Position numbers and translations under genes: made by a program. This document shows, piece after piece, positions 12,004 through 24,890 of a stretch of 64,000 nucleotides of DNA; the first letter of the stretch is position 1; every line of letters begins with the position of its first letter. Source of the DNA: Chamaea fasciata (lineage: Eukaryota > Chordata > Aves > Passeriformes > Sylviidae); NCBI GenBank assembly GCA_029207755.1, contig JARCOQ010000004.1, positions 37,597,685 to 37,661,684 on the forward strand, in the 5' to 3' direction. The notes below the pieces were generated by a model. It saw only the letters and a list, made by a program, of their open reading frames with translations. It made no database searches and was not told the origin of the DNA.

Positions 12004-15000
12004 CCCTATTAAAGGCACCATGGTAAATGTATTTTTAATAATCTGGTGTCTTTTTCCTCAGATTCCCTGAGTAAGTACTTCTCATATATAGAATATCTTG
12101 ATATAGAAGTCAGCCAGACAGAAATTTCTAACACAGTTTTGAGTATTAGAAGTCTGTCATTCTTAATTGCAGCATGCTGATCACTTGGAGCATCCTTCCT
12201 CTAATCAAGTGTCCTCAGCATCAGGTAAAGAGAGTTTTTGTCATATGCACTGATTACAAATTCAGCTATCCCTGATTACTTGATTTATATTTATTACTTT
12301 ATTTTACATAGTTGTAGCCCTATGGGAAGTCCTTACATGTGGTCCTTCTTTGGGTTCCTTTTCAGTGGTCTTCAATGTCTGGCGTCCTTTTTATGTGGCT
12401 GTTCCTCAACCCCCATTTTTGAGTAAGCACAATATCATTATTTTGCTTAACTTCTACTTTGTCAGCCTTGCAGAGCTGAGGTGGCATCCTGCTTGCATTT
12501 TGCACAACTGCTGTTTGCCTAAATTACATTCTTTATCTATTTCTCCAAGGTTTTGCTGTTCTGTTCTAGTTCTACTGTCTTTATCAATATGAGAGAAGAA
12601 AATATTCTTCAAATAAAAGAAAATAGGTTGACTTTCTTCTTCTGGTGTTTCACTTGTTACAACAGATTTATTCTTATCTGTATACTTTCCATTAAATTTT
12701 TGTTGTTTTGTTTGGTTTTTTTGTTGTTTTTATGTAGAAGAGTGAATTATCCATGATTAAGGATAAATAGGTGGAGAATCACAGTTAGTAAATTTTAGAG
12801 GCCAAAAAATAAACAATTAGTAGTAGAAAAAAGTAATCAACATTAAAAAATAATCTGTACTTGAAAACATGAGACTCAGTTTGTGCAAGTCCATGGAAGG
12901 CTGAGGTACTCTTTTAAACACTGTAAAGTAAAACAGAATTATAGATAAAGAATGGCCTAAGGCAAAGAATTAATGAAAAACTTACCCTGCTGTGAAACTC
13001 AGCAGATTAGCAGCTATAAAACAGGTAATATATTTAGAAGTGTTAAAGCTGGTTTGAGTTTTTAAATTTCAGGACAGGAAGAAAGATGTACTCAACTGCA
13101 TACATTTGTTAGCAGTTAACAAAATAGTCAACACATTACTGACCTCGAAAATACCCAAGAACCCCCCCCCCCCCCCCCAAAACCCCCAAAGAAATTAATA
13201 TAGTGGGAAGGTAAGTGAAAGTTCTGACCTCAGAATAATTAAACAAAAGTTATTCTGTTGGTTGATATGGTTTTTCGGGTCCTAGAGCCTCTTGATCCCT
13301 AAATGGTTTCCAAAAAGGTAAAGTTGAAAGTCCTCAGGGAGAATCCACAACCTAATGAAAACTATTGTTAAACAAGCACTATTAGATTCACTTGAAACTG
13401 ACAACACTTAATGCTTGAATTATGTTTTTATTTACTAACCCATTAAAGTATCATTACCTGTATGTTTAGGACTTGAGTAAGGAAGAGTTGTCCACTTCAT
13501 GTTTCTTTCCTTCAGGCAGAAGAACGGAAGAGGCCTCTGTCCCAGGTCCTCTGATTTGGTGCTCAGGTAGAGCAGGGTCAGTGTGTGGTTAGTGGTGTGC
13601 AAGACTCAGCAAATGTCTGAAGCAATTAGAGGGAGAGGGCGAAAACACGGTGGAGGAAGGAGGGGCAATTGATTGTACACATATGCAGCCATCAGCTCTA
13701 GAAGAAAACATAGATACTTTCATTCAATTACAATAGTGGAGAAGAAACTGGAATGCAAGACTGCTGTCCTTATGAATATAAGCTGGCATTAGTAAAAGTT
13801 TGCATTAGGGGAAAAAACACCTAACCCCAACCTTCCTCTCAGCAGCAGTCATCTGCCTAGGATATAATGAACAAAAGGCATATTTAAAATTTTATGCGAA
13901 GAAGTGGAGGGTGAAAAATGTGTAGTCCAACAAGCAACAAGGCTTGTATGCATACAGTGCAGGTGAACCCTGATGAGTACTTATGAAACCACCATGAGTT
14001 TCCATACTTCCATGTAAACCAGTGGGATTAATAAGGAAGCCATTTGCTTATGCTGGTGAGAGTCTGTCCTGCAATAAATGTACAGCAATATATGTACTAA
14101 ATCATGTTATGCATGCCTGAATTAATAGAGGTAAATGTTCCTGCATGGATGATGCATGTATCTAGAGGGAAGAGACTTAAAAATTCATTGTAATCACATG
14201 TGCTTTTGTGAAAAGTGAAAGTAAAAATGCCTACATTAAAATATTGTGAAAGTCATCAATTGCATTTATATTGCTTTTCTTGATCTCTTTAAGAGTCACT
14301 ATGTTCAAGTCAAGAAAAGCCAGGCTGAAAAAGTTTTCCTTAAGTTCTTGGAAGGCAACTAGGGCAGAGTAAACTATGTTTACTTTTGTGCAGTGTCGTC
14401 TGAATAAGAATCTAGCATGTGCTATAACATTAAAGAGTATTTGACAGGTTTATATCCCATTTAAAAAAAATGCTGACAGTTAGATATCATAGGGGTTTTG
14501 CTTTCATATGCAAATACAAGTTTTTGCACCTGGTTCACATCAACAATTCAAAAAATTGCAGACCTTTTTTAATTAAAATATTTTAACAATAAAACCTGGG
14601 AAAAGTATCCTGAAGTCTCTTTCATGTAACAGAAGATAAAATCTAGTGACAATTTTGCTAATGTATTTGAAAGATGCAGGTTTTTTTTCTTTTCCAATAA
14701 TTGAGTTTAATGTCAAATCAGAGATCAGTCCATTATTGGTCAGGGCTAGAGGCAGAATGACCCAGTTGAGTGTCTTTTGAACTGAGGTGTAAATCTGAGA
14801 TTGGATTGAATGGTCATGTTTTTCAGATAGTCTCAGGCAGTAAATCAGACACTTCACTTAGAAACAGACTTATTTGAATGGTGTTACATGCAGACATCAA
14901 TAAATAATTTTTTCTTTGTCAGAAGGAATAATTGCTGGCAACCTGAGTTTTAACACGATGTAGGAGCTGGATCACTAAGCTAATTTATTTATTCAAGAAA

Positions 15001-15096
15001 AGCTTCTGAGACAAAACAACTGAATTTTGAACATAGGAGCTTTAGTAAAGGTTACAGAGGATGCAAAAACTTGAGGTATCTGAAGTGAAATAGGCA
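12004..15096. other. AT-rich intergenic sequence with poly(C) run
   Basis: No gene recognised. There is a 17-base C run at 13162-13178 followed by A/C-rich sequence. Around 13500-13680 the sequence is somewhat more GC-rich but unassigned. The frame 14573-14857 (minus) has no recognisable domain. Confidence 0.45.
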
Positions 15097-15154
15097 GCAG
15101 ATCTAAAATCTTATCATAGGATGGTGGCATACAAATTTCATGTGTTTGATGTAT
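15097..15154 (+). repeat. 58-bp dispersed direct repeat, copy 2
   Basis: Partner of 11946-12003, 3.15 kb away, with three mismatches. Sharply bounded on both sides and not inside any element that I recognise. Confidence 0.8.
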
Positions 15155-15589
15155 TCCAAGTTTTATTAGATTCTGATCTTCCATTGCTAGCTTTCATGAT
15201 GTAAGCTAGTAAAGTGGAAGCAGTCCCACCAGAAATGCTTCTCTTGCAGCCTTGTACAAGAGTATGTATGAGGAGGGTAAGTGTTGTAAATGTTTTTTTA
15301 CAGGTCCTTGCAGCAAAATGTAAAATACAAAGATAGCTCAAGGGATTTTACTGCCTGTGACAAATAGAGACTATACAACCTTCTACATCTTCAGTTATTC
15401 AAGCATTTTGATATCTACTATTTTCAAATGCTTCCTAGCTTATGCAAGAATTCACAATAAAGCTGCATGCTTTCACCACAGTAAAAGTTTTATAAACACA
15501 AATTTGTTGCACAAAGCAGAACATGGAAAGAATGGGTCTAAGCAAAGTGTCATTGATTCCAATGTTAGCATTTTGTCTCAGTTTAAGTC

Positions 15590-16560
15590 AATTATTTTGG
15601 GCTCCCATTTGAGCTACCTCCCCTTTACTTTTGACCAGACCCCTTTCACCAAAAAAAGAGAGATGAATGCAAGGAAATTTTAAGTGAATAAACAACAGTT
15701 TACCAAAAACCAAGCCAGCAATAACCAAGATAATGTCAACAAGCAGTAGACACAAAGGTGCATCCCCTGGGAACAAAGCAAACAAGATGGCAGACAAGGC
15801 CCTCCTCCCAAGATGGCAGCTGCCATAACAGACTGTGTGGACTGGAAAACAAAGACAGTATGGCAGATAAACTGCTTGGCTGATCCTTCCCCCCAGAACA
15901 AAAGACTGTTAAGGCAGGAGTTTACCAAGCAGTTCCACTGGCAGATGGGGGATGCTGGTGTTGTGTGGGGCAGCTCCAGATGCACATGTAAGTTTCCCTG
16001 ATTTCCCAGCTTCTTGGCTGGTCCCAGGTGGTGCCAGTGCTGTAGTTTCAAGTCACTGCTGTGTTGAAGGGGGACGAAACAGCCCCACTGAGCACTGAGA
16101 GGATGTTGCACCAGGCCGGGTGGTCCCTCATGTCAACGTTATGTGTGAAGTCAGTGTCGGTACTGCCTCCTCCTGCTGCCTGCTATACATAGCTGGTGTT
16201 GGTGCTGCTGCCTTGGGTCACTGCCCCAGTGTGGCGGGGGAAATAAACAGTTCTGCTGAGCACTGAATAGTGGTGGCTGTGGCCCCCCCCAGGCTCAGCT
16301 TGGCATGGTCACTTGTGGAAAGGTATTGCTGAATTGCCTCTGAAATGGTAATGGATTTTGAAATGCAGCTTCTTTTGTTGCTACTGTGAGACCTGAACCA
16401 GGCAACCTCTGCTGAGGCTGGAGAGAAACAAAAGAGGGCTCGAGCATGTGCCTTCCCTATTTCTAAAGAGACACAGTGCACCATGCCTCCATGAATTTGG
16501 GGCAAAACACGTGAGTTAGGTGTCAGGATGGTAATAACCTTGGGCAAGTTGACATAGAGA
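15590..16560. other. Unassigned GC-rich repeat-like block with internal degenerate repeat
   Basis: This 970-base block stands out from AT-rich flanks and holds the motif AAGATGGCAG twice (about 15785 and 15812). A degenerate direct repeat is also present: GTCACTG...CTGAGCACTGA occurs at 16052-16098 and again at 16217-16266, a period of about 165-168 bases. AATAAA occurs at 15687 and 16242 on the plus strand. It may be an LTR or an ERV leader, but no termini or target duplication were found. Open frames (15680-16111 minus, 16218-16577 minus) show no domain. Confidence 0.3.
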
Positions 16561-16600
16561 AGATATGGAGTACTCATTGATTTTTTGGTTCATACAGTTT

Positions 16601-16727
16601 GGAGGAGGGAGGGAGGGAGGAAGGGAGGGAGGAAGGGTGGAAGGGAGGAAGGGTGGGAGGGAGGAAGGGAGGGAGGGAGGGAGGGAGGCAGGGAGGCAGG
16701 GAGGGAGGGAGGGAGGGAGGGAGGGAA
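16601..16727. repeat. (GGGA/GGAA)n purine tract
   Basis: About 127 bases of almost pure purine on the plus strand, in GGGA and GGAA units with occasional GGCA and GGTG interruptions. It produces long repetitive open frames on both strands (Gly-Arg-Glu rich, or Leu-Pro-Pro-Ser rich), which are not genes. Such tracts can form triplex or G-quadruplex structures. Confidence 0.95.
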
Positions 16728-18479
16728 GTGTAATTCGTGCAGCTGCGAACTCTGCACAGGACTTGTGCAAACCTTCATCAGACTGCCATTTGAACAATAA
16801 ATTGCCACTTGCCTTCTCTCATTTCTGCTGCTTTTTCCAGAGCTAGTAGGGGAGTCGTAGTGTCATTCACTCGACCATATTTGTTGTATTGATACAAACC
16901 TTATGAGATGACAGCAGGGATAAACTGAAAGTCACTGGAGGTTACCTGCGTTTCCTTTAGTACATGAGTTCAACTTTTCGATGCCCCCTTATGCCAAGAT
17001 GAAGACACTGAGAGTCATTAGCCTTCTAAACTCTTTGTTTTTAATGTCTATTCAGTTGCTTATAGTTTTCACAAAGTGCTTTTGAAAAAGAAATCCAAAA
17101 ATACCACCATTGAGAATTCTTGCTGGAATTCTTGATCTAGATTTCCAGACCCATGATGAAAAATTGATTGAAATTTGGGCAGGATGGGAGTGTAGGGTGA
17201 GATGATCAAATCTATCGCTTGTGATATTGTGGCTCAATGCATTAGTAGAGTTACACCAAATTCCTATCCAAAATAAAAGAGCGTAGGGGAAACTTGTCAG
17301 ACAATCACCTATAGAGATACACATTGGAGAAATAAAAACTGAACAACTGAAGAAGTGTTTGTGCCTTAGTCAAGTTTCAGTTCATCAGTTCCATTTCTCT
17401 GTCTGTTCTACTTAGTGATTCATTTGGTTCAATTTCAGATCAAAAAGAAAGCAACAAATATGCTGTGCAAAAGAGAAAATTTTTACATTTTCTCAGGACA
17501 TACTCTCTCTAAGTCAGAGACTCTAAGGTGACAGCTACAAACATACAAATGTATTTAGTATACATGTAGCTTCAGGGAAATCTTTTCTATCTGGTATTCC
17601 ATCTACAATTTCTTTAAAATACAGCCCTGAAAATCTCAGGGGAGAGTACAGCAGATCTTATTAGCAGGTAAAGTTTAAGTCTGGTCATTTTCTCAAAGAG
17701 GTTTTAATAATTAACTATTCATTCTTAGTAACAAATCTTCATGTATTTTACTTCTGTCCACCTTTTACAGAAAAAAAAATGACACTACGGAATCAGGTGA
17801 AGTATTACTCTGGCAGAGTATCCTGGCTCTGATAATGACCAGTAGTAAACACTTAGGAAAGACATAAGCTCATGTTGTCGCCCTGAAGTTCCCCACCTTC
17901 ATGTATCAGTGATTTGACAAGGGACCTGTGAATCATTCAGCTTAGATGAACTTGATGGACTTAATCTTATAAAGTTGTTCAGCCTCATTTCTCTTTCATG
18001 ACAGATGTGTTTTGCTTTCAACATTTCCAAGAGTCTGAGTTAAAGAAGAAATGAATTTACATTCCACATGTAAAGCTTGTGTTGTTTTTCAGATTTTGTC
18101 TTAATAAAGTCAGCAGTCAGAAATGTATCACCAAACTCAATTGAAAATCAGACTGAAATTTTAAGTTTCAAATTTTTAAAATTTTCCAAAGTTCAAGAAA
18201 AATCACTTAGGAACTTTTGGTCAGAAATGTGTACTCCATCTCTGTCTCTGACCTTCTCATTGGTCTTATAAAGGTCAACACTCTATCTGAAGTCCAAACC
18301 CATTCTCATGGGACATGAGTTTGTAGGTCAAAGATCAAAACCTAACATTGGAGTGTGTCTCCAAAAGAATCGAGCAGAACTTGATTTTTCCTTTTCATTA
18401 CTCTGCTTTATTATTCTTTTCTTCTCTCAAATGAATGTTACTGCATTTAGTTCGGTGGTCACTTTCCAAGGTACTGCTC
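16728..18479. other. AT-rich intergenic sequence
   Basis: No gene or mobile element recognised. Frames at 17052-17324 (minus) and 18077-18271 (plus) have no recognisable domains. Confidence 0.45.
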
Positions 18480-19480
18480 TCCAGGCTATTGTTGTCCAGG
18501 GTTGTCCCATCCCAGGTGGAGAATCTGGAGCTTTCCCTTGTTGAACTTCATATGGTTGGTGATTGCCCAATCCTCCAATTTGCCAAGGTCTCTCTGCAGG
18601 GTCACTATGTCTTTGAGGGAGTCAGCAGCTCCTCCCAGTTTTGTATTGTTTGCAGACTGGGTTAGAATCACTTCCACTCCTGAGTTCAAGTCATTTATGG
18701 AGATGTTGAAGAGCAAAGGGCCATGGATGGTGGCCTGTGGAACACCACTGGTGACAGATCACCAGTCTGATGTCACCCCATTCAGTGAAACTCCTTTTGC
18801 CTGACCTGTGAGCCAGTTGCTCACCCATCCCATGGCATGTTTATCCAGCTGTGTGCTGCACATTTTATTGATAAAGATATTGTGAAAGAGAGCATCAAAA
18901 CTTTTACTGAAATACAAAGAGTGCATCAACTGGTTTCCCTTGATCAAGGGAACCCATAAAGTGGGTTATTTTGTCATAAAAGGAAAGAAGTACTTTCTTC
19001 TCATGAAGCTGTGCTGGCTGTGACCAATGACTGCATTGTCTTCCAGGTGTTTTTCAATACCTCCCAGAATAATCTTCTGTACAACCTTACCAGGCAATGA
19101 AGTGAGACCAGCAGGCCTGGAGTTTCTGGGATTCTTCTTGCCCTTCTTGGAAATCAGTACATTGCTCACCAGCTTCCGGTCAGCTAGGACCTTCCTGAGT
19201 TCCCAAGACTGCTCGAAAATCGTCGGGAGAGATTTTGTGATTACATCAACTAACTCTTTGAGGATTTTTGGATGAGAACCCATAGATTGGTAACCATCAA
19301 GTTGGAGCAGCAGATCCCACGTTCTATCAGGGCCTGCTGGGATTTGGTCATTCTCGCAGTCAGGGTCCTCCAGCTCAGGGTACTGACACCTCCTTGGTTC
19401 ATCATCTGTGTTGTAGACAGAGGCATTAAATACCCCTGCCTTGTCCATACGCCTGTTTTCAGTTCTCACGCTACAGCTTA
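18480..19480 (-). mobile_element. CR1 LINE, internal reverse transcriptase fragment
   Basis: On the minus strand this covers the reverse transcriptase domain of ORF2 from its N-terminal fingers to just past the active site. Frame 18966-19550 contains LTSLPGKVVQKIILGGIEKH and GHSQHSF. Frame 18759-18947 carries FSKSFD (motif A) and the SNWLTGQ stretch. Frame 18486-18716 has SANNTKLGG where the catalytic F/Y-A-D-D box should be. The aspartates are lost and the domain lies in three separate frames, so it is dead. Unlike normal CR1 copies it lacks the 3' end: homology stops at about 18480 without the UTR or terminal octamers. Confidence 0.9.
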
Positions 19481-22400
19481 ACCTAAAGGAAAAGGTGTAC
19501 ATGAGTGAAAAGGCATACATGATCTGGTTTGGTAAAATTTCTTTAAACATAAATTATTTTATGTACAGCTACAGGACTTAGTCTCAGCCTACATAAGAAA
19601 TGAAATTAGGGAAGTGTCAAAAGGTGTTCAAATAAGAGTTGAAATGAGTTTGGCAGAGTTTGACAGTGTAAGTTGTGCTCTTCATGAATATATTTCAGAA
19701 ATACTTTTCTTAAAATCTCTAAAGCTACGTCTTTACTCTACATTACACCTTCCTAAACAGTGAATAGTTCTTGTGTACTATGCAAAGGATTTTATATTCC
19801 TAATAGTCACTTATTGATTCAAATTATTCTTCAGTACTGAGAGTGGAAACTGCTAATGTAACAAAGTACTCATTATACTGCTTAGTGGTTGAGATAATGG
19901 TTAAATAACGTACATTTTTCATGCATATTCAAGTATACCCTTTCCACAAAATTATTTACTGTTCCAGATAACCAATTCATCACCCCAAGATATAAAGGTA
20001 ATTTAACTCCTTACTGAAGTTAGACTGGTAATTTTGTAAATTGTCTGCCTTAGTGGCAAATTCTTGACTATTTTAAATTTTTACTACAGTTCTATATGGA
20101 ATGATAGCTTAGAATTTTTCTAATATCTTTAGTATTATCTTTCTTTAGTATTTATCTTTCTTAGTATCTCCACAGGCATTTCCTTACTGGCTGGAAGAGA
20201 GTGAGACACATGTAATAGATGCTTATCTTTAATACCTTTTTCAGTGCTACTAGCAGAAGGGCTCCTCAGGTAGGCAGCTGAGAATCCAGTTCTCTCTGAT
20301 CTCCTCTCAGGTTCAACGGCTTCTAGAAATTGGCTTGTAATAGGTCATGAGGCCTCTGCCATCATCTCCTAGGGTTGTCCAGTGACTGGTTTTCTTTCAC
20401 AAGTTTGATTTCATTGTTGTTGTCTTTGTTTTTATAATCATTCTGTAGTGGAATAACAAGCTTGGGGAGGGAGGAATGAATTTTGCTTTAGTCATTTTGA
20501 ACCATTTTTTCCATATTATTTCTAGCATTTTAGGTGCTTGAATTCTGTTTGCTTCTTGTATCATTTCACACCTTCCCACTTCCCAGAGACATGCAAGCTT
20601 TACACATTTTAATTGTAGGGTAAACTGACATCTCACAAGAAAACAGTAGGATAGGGAGTTCATTGAAGATAAAGCATTGCAAGATTCCCTTCAGAGATCC
20701 ACCCTTAAATCTCACTGCTGTATAATCTGTTCTGCTTAGCCCATCTCTGATGAAGAGTGTTATCATGAGAAGGCAGGAGAGACAAATTAATGCTTGTCCT
20801 TCAAGTTTTTTTCCATCTGAGCTGCTGTCAACATTTATCAGAACTACAGGATGTGGACACTCTCCTTTAACCCCATATATGACTACATTGCATTCTCTAA
20901 TACAGCTGTCATTTATCCTGAACATTGTTATCTCATCCCATCTAGCCGCTCCACAAACTGGCTGACATCTTTATTGTCATACAGGCAGTTTAAAAGCATA
21001 AGCACCACAAAACCCTAAGTTGAACATACTGGGATCTGACATAGCATTATTTTTTTTTAATTAGGGGACTAAAAATGGTTTGTTTAATCAGAAAATTGTC
21101 TGTGACTAATTCTGTGCATATGACTTTTCTCTTTCAAAACAGCAGCATTATCTGTGGGCAGGGAGGAACCTGGAGGAGCCTCAAAATTTAAATTTACAAT
21201 GGTTCTTAACATTGCTTTTGAAACCAGACAGGTAATGGAGAAACTGCCTCAAGACATCAGAAGCTAAAAGTTCATGAGGAGGGAGCAAGTGATTTAAGGC
21301 TTGTCAGGAGCAAAGTTGAAGTCCCAGGAACCCAAATCTCAAAGCTGCAAGGTGTCTTGGAAATTTTCTATCTGTAACTGTGGTTTCTGTTGGAGCGATC
21401 TGCTGAAAGATTTTAATATAATTGGCACTCTGTTTCAGTAAAGAAGTTCCTTATAATTCACCACATATTTTGAATATAACTTGGACTCATCCATATTAAG
21501 AAAATCTCACCAGAAAATCCACAAACTGGTTGCAATTAATATAACCCAAAATAATGGGATAGCTATTAAAAAAATTGCATGGTATGCAGTAAAATTAACC
21601 ATGAATCTTTCATTTTTGGAAAGCAAGAATTTTTGAATTAAAAGGGTTTTTCCTGTTGGAGTTGGTGGGTTTTCTCCCCTGCCAGTCCTTGTTTTTTCCA
21701 TAGAGAAGTGTGTCAAAAAGATGGAGCAGCTTTCACATCCCATGAGTTTTTCTTGATAGTTTTAATGGTAATGCATTAGACCATGAGGCAATCTTTCAAA
21801 GTGATGTAGAGGGACTGTGCTATGCAACTCCCATTAAAATCACTGGGAACGTGGAGGCTAAACCTCTTCCTGGCTTTGAAAATATATCCTAAACTACAGT
21901 AATTGCCATTTATCTCTGCTTGAATTAACTGGATGATCAATCACATTTCATTTCTTAAGTGTTATGAATCCACTTCTGGGTACCAATAGAGTTGTGTTTC
22001 AGTGGTGTAATTGCAAAATGCCAAAGCAAGCTCTTTTTAGTTTGTCATGTAGTAAACTCATATATACACAAATGTAAAATTTTCATTAGTTTTATTAACC
22101 AATTACCTTAACACAAAATAAATAGAAGACAAATTTCTGTCATAGAAGGGTGTAATGTTCATTTTTATGCATGTTAACTTCTAAATAAAATAGTCATAAT
22201 CAGCTAATGTGAAACTTTGACAAATTAATCAAACAAATAGGCATTGTAATGTAATGTCATTCTTAGTAATTCTGAAATGTTATTACATATATGTGTGCAA
22301 AAATCTCTCTACAATTAATTAAAAGAAGTACTGTAAACAATATTAAAATTGAAAGATTAATGTGATGAGCTCAAAATTATAAACTGTAGGGCTAGGCAAC

Positions 22401-23180
22401 TTGATAGACTGCAATACACCCCTTAAGTGTGTTAAGAGTATGTCAGTCAATGTAGATATTAGTGGTCTTGGAATATGAAGCTATTAGCACTCTATTTTCT
22501 CACTTACAGATGTTTAGTTGACTTTTGATACCAGTGTTTAACAGCCACTGATAGGTTACTTGAGCACATTGTGAGAAACAGCCTTTTCATGTGTCTACAT
22601 CCTGTAAACATATTGCTTTCATTAATACAAGCCTTTGTAAAAGCTTTTCATGACTCTGAAATATAAAGTGAAAACAAACAATATGTGAGAAGGACTAGAT
22701 TATTTGAATTTCCTTATATATACCCTTAGATGAAAGATTCCTTAATAAGTATTAAAATAAGATTTTGTTTAGCCTTGCACTACATTCAAGAGGAAGACAG
22801 ATGTCAAAAGTTCAGTGAAACTGATTTGTAACTTCAGATCCAAGCATAATCTAAAATCAAAGCCAGAGTTTTGACAGCCTTATAGTAACACAAGTCTTGA
22901 ATTCTAATCTGGGTACAAAATTTGTGACCTGTGATTTGGTTTGGTTTTTTTTGTTTGTTATATTTTCAAAATACAAGTCTTTTATGAGATAATGATTAAA
23001 ATCCACTATCTACTTTCCAGGAAACATACCTGTACAAAACAAAAAATTTTTATCAATGCAAATTCAAGTGAATAGATTCACAAGCAAGTAGAGCTATTTC
23101 TCATATAGTTAAGTGGTTGATTCTGATTATAACAATCTTGAAAAATCTAAAATCTAAAATCCACCGATGTGCTGAAAACC
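19481..23180. other. AT-rich intergenic sequence
   Basis: About 3.7 kb with no recognised gene, RNA or repeat. Open frames such as 20566-20925 (minus) and 21507-21743 (minus) lack recognisable domains. Confidence 0.45.
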
Positions 23181-23184
23181 TTCA

Positions 23185-23232
23185 CAGAATCAAAGGGAAT
23201 GGAAGCTGTCGGAGATAATCATCCAGACTGAG
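23185..23232 (-). repeat. Possible CR1 3'-end scrap
   Basis: TTCACAGAATCAAAGGGAAT followed by a GGAAGCTG...AATCATCCAG stretch resembles the last 50 bases of CR1 on the minus strand. Next to it (about 23238-23288) are two degenerate copies of a GCTGAGGCCT...GTGGCA unit. Too short and diverged to be certain. Confidence 0.3.
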
Positions 23233-23310
23233 CCATATTGCTGAGGCCTCTAGGCCGTGGCACTGAGGCCTGTAGAGGTTGTGGCACAGTTAGAAATTCA
23301 GTGCCAGGAG

Positions 23311-23600
23311 TGTGTCGCGTTTAGAAATTTCACTTAAGGTGTTAACAAGGGTCAAAGGGTTTCATAGTAGTTAGTAAGTATCATAATTGGTGTGGACATA
23401 GTAGCTACCTTAAACAGTTTATTAAACAATGAGTGTTTGCATTCTACCCTGTGCCATGTACCAATGAAAGTGTATCTGTAATTGTAAACTATATAGAGTG
23501 TATAAAACCTGCCATTTTACACAGAATAAAGGAGAACCGTAGCAGTAAGCATATTGATCGAACCTGCCTTTGCTTTGCCAACTTTCCTTCATTATCGGGG
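23311..23600 (+). mobile_element. Probable ERV LTR
   Basis: Starts near TGTGTCGCGTTTAG (23311) and holds a TATA box (TATAAAACC, 23502-23510) closely followed by AATAAA at 23525-23530, then a more GC-rich stretch. This spacing is typical of compact retroviral LTRs whose polyadenylation signal lies in a short R region. The 3' end is unclear (somewhere after ATTATCGGGG at about 23591-23600) and no target duplication was found. The 106-codon frame 23433-23753 crosses the presumed promoter and is not taken as a gene. Confidence 0.45.
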
Positions 23601-24890
23601 CTCCCCTGTGACTTTGGGAAGCCAGCAGTAAACCAGAAGCAGCATCTCACTTTGTCACAGCTAGAGGCAAACATGAAGTTGACCAAAAAAAAAGTGTCAC
23701 AGCCAAGTGCCAGAAAGGATAATTTTCAGATTTCATTGCCTGATTTTCTGTAATTAACAACAAAAAGAAAGGGGGAAAAGATAGTTAGTGTCAAGACTCA
23801 CATCAAATCCCCTAGTGCAGTTGTATTTCAAAAGGACACAGAAGTAAGGAAACAAATCTGTGTCACATACTTAGAATAAACATAATCTTAACTTGGATTG
23901 TAACACAAAGATTCAGCTCCAAATTATCACTCAGCTCATGGAGATAATCTTAATTTATGAAACTTGCATGGACAGTAGTCCTGCTTGTATTCTCTCTCTT
24001 CCAGTTTCCTGCTCTCTGACCTTGTTATACTGTAGTGCGTGCTCATTATAGTCAATAAAAAGGGAACATAGCACCATCTCCATCCTCATTTTGACACCTG
24101 ATAAGATAATCTACATTCCTACCAACAGCAGGGTAGTGAGTTTGCAAAGATCATCTTTAGAATATGTTAAGAATTGATTTAAACAGAATCTGTGTACCTG
24201 ACTGCCTGAAGAAATCTGTCCTTTCTTTCCCTGTCTTCATGAGCCTACAAAGTGACAAACTGTGCAGTGCACTCCAATGCCTCCTCCAGTACAGGTGTCC
24301 AGATTGGAAGTAGCTGTTATCACAATGGGTCTCTCAGCAGCCTTAGTAGACACCATAACACAGCCACTGTACAAAGATAAGGACTGTTCCTTGAGTGTGC
24401 TGTATAAAGTGGAGACATGTGTTTACTCAGATGACTGCCAGAATCATGTCAGACCTTTTATTTCAAGACTCCTGTGTCTGCTATTTAGCCATTGCTCTCA
24501 CACAGGTATTTCTTAGCTGGGAGTCCTTTACTCAAATGAAATAATTCTACTTCATGTATTAACTGCACTGCTGATTCAAGTTTATTTTACTCAGGCAAGG
24601 AAAAATTAATTTAAATTATTCTCTTCAACTTTCTACTTGGAAGCCACTAAAAGCCCAGAGGTATGTTGAGTTAAACTTAGTTCAATATTCTTCTCCAGAG
24701 TACATTTTCTTTCTATAGATCAGTCTGTTTCTTCTTCCAGGTTTTACTTACCTAATGATTGAATGAAAAGCATGTGTTGATTAGTAGCAGGTAGCTTGAT
24801 ATTATCTGAAAGTATTGTGTTCATACCATAAACTTCAAAAAGGGAACAGAGTTACATCCACAGCTTCTTTCCTTCACTCTGAAGACAAAC
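23601..24890. other. AT-rich sequence without a recognised feature
   Basis: Nothing assignable. The frame 24262-24516 has no recognised domain. The first part may be the end or leader of the LTR to the left. Confidence 0.4.

Noticed and set aside
16516..16846. Long Gly-Arg-Glu and Pro-Ser repeat proteins
   Set aside because: These are translations of the GGGA simple repeat on both strands and in several frames.
18966..19550. 194-codon minus-strand frame as a host gene
   Set aside because: Most of it matches CR1 reverse transcriptase; only the extension beyond about 19480 is unrelated open sequence.
23433..23753. 106-codon plus frame as a small gene
   Set aside because: It crosses TATA and AATAAA signals of a probable LTR and shows no domain.
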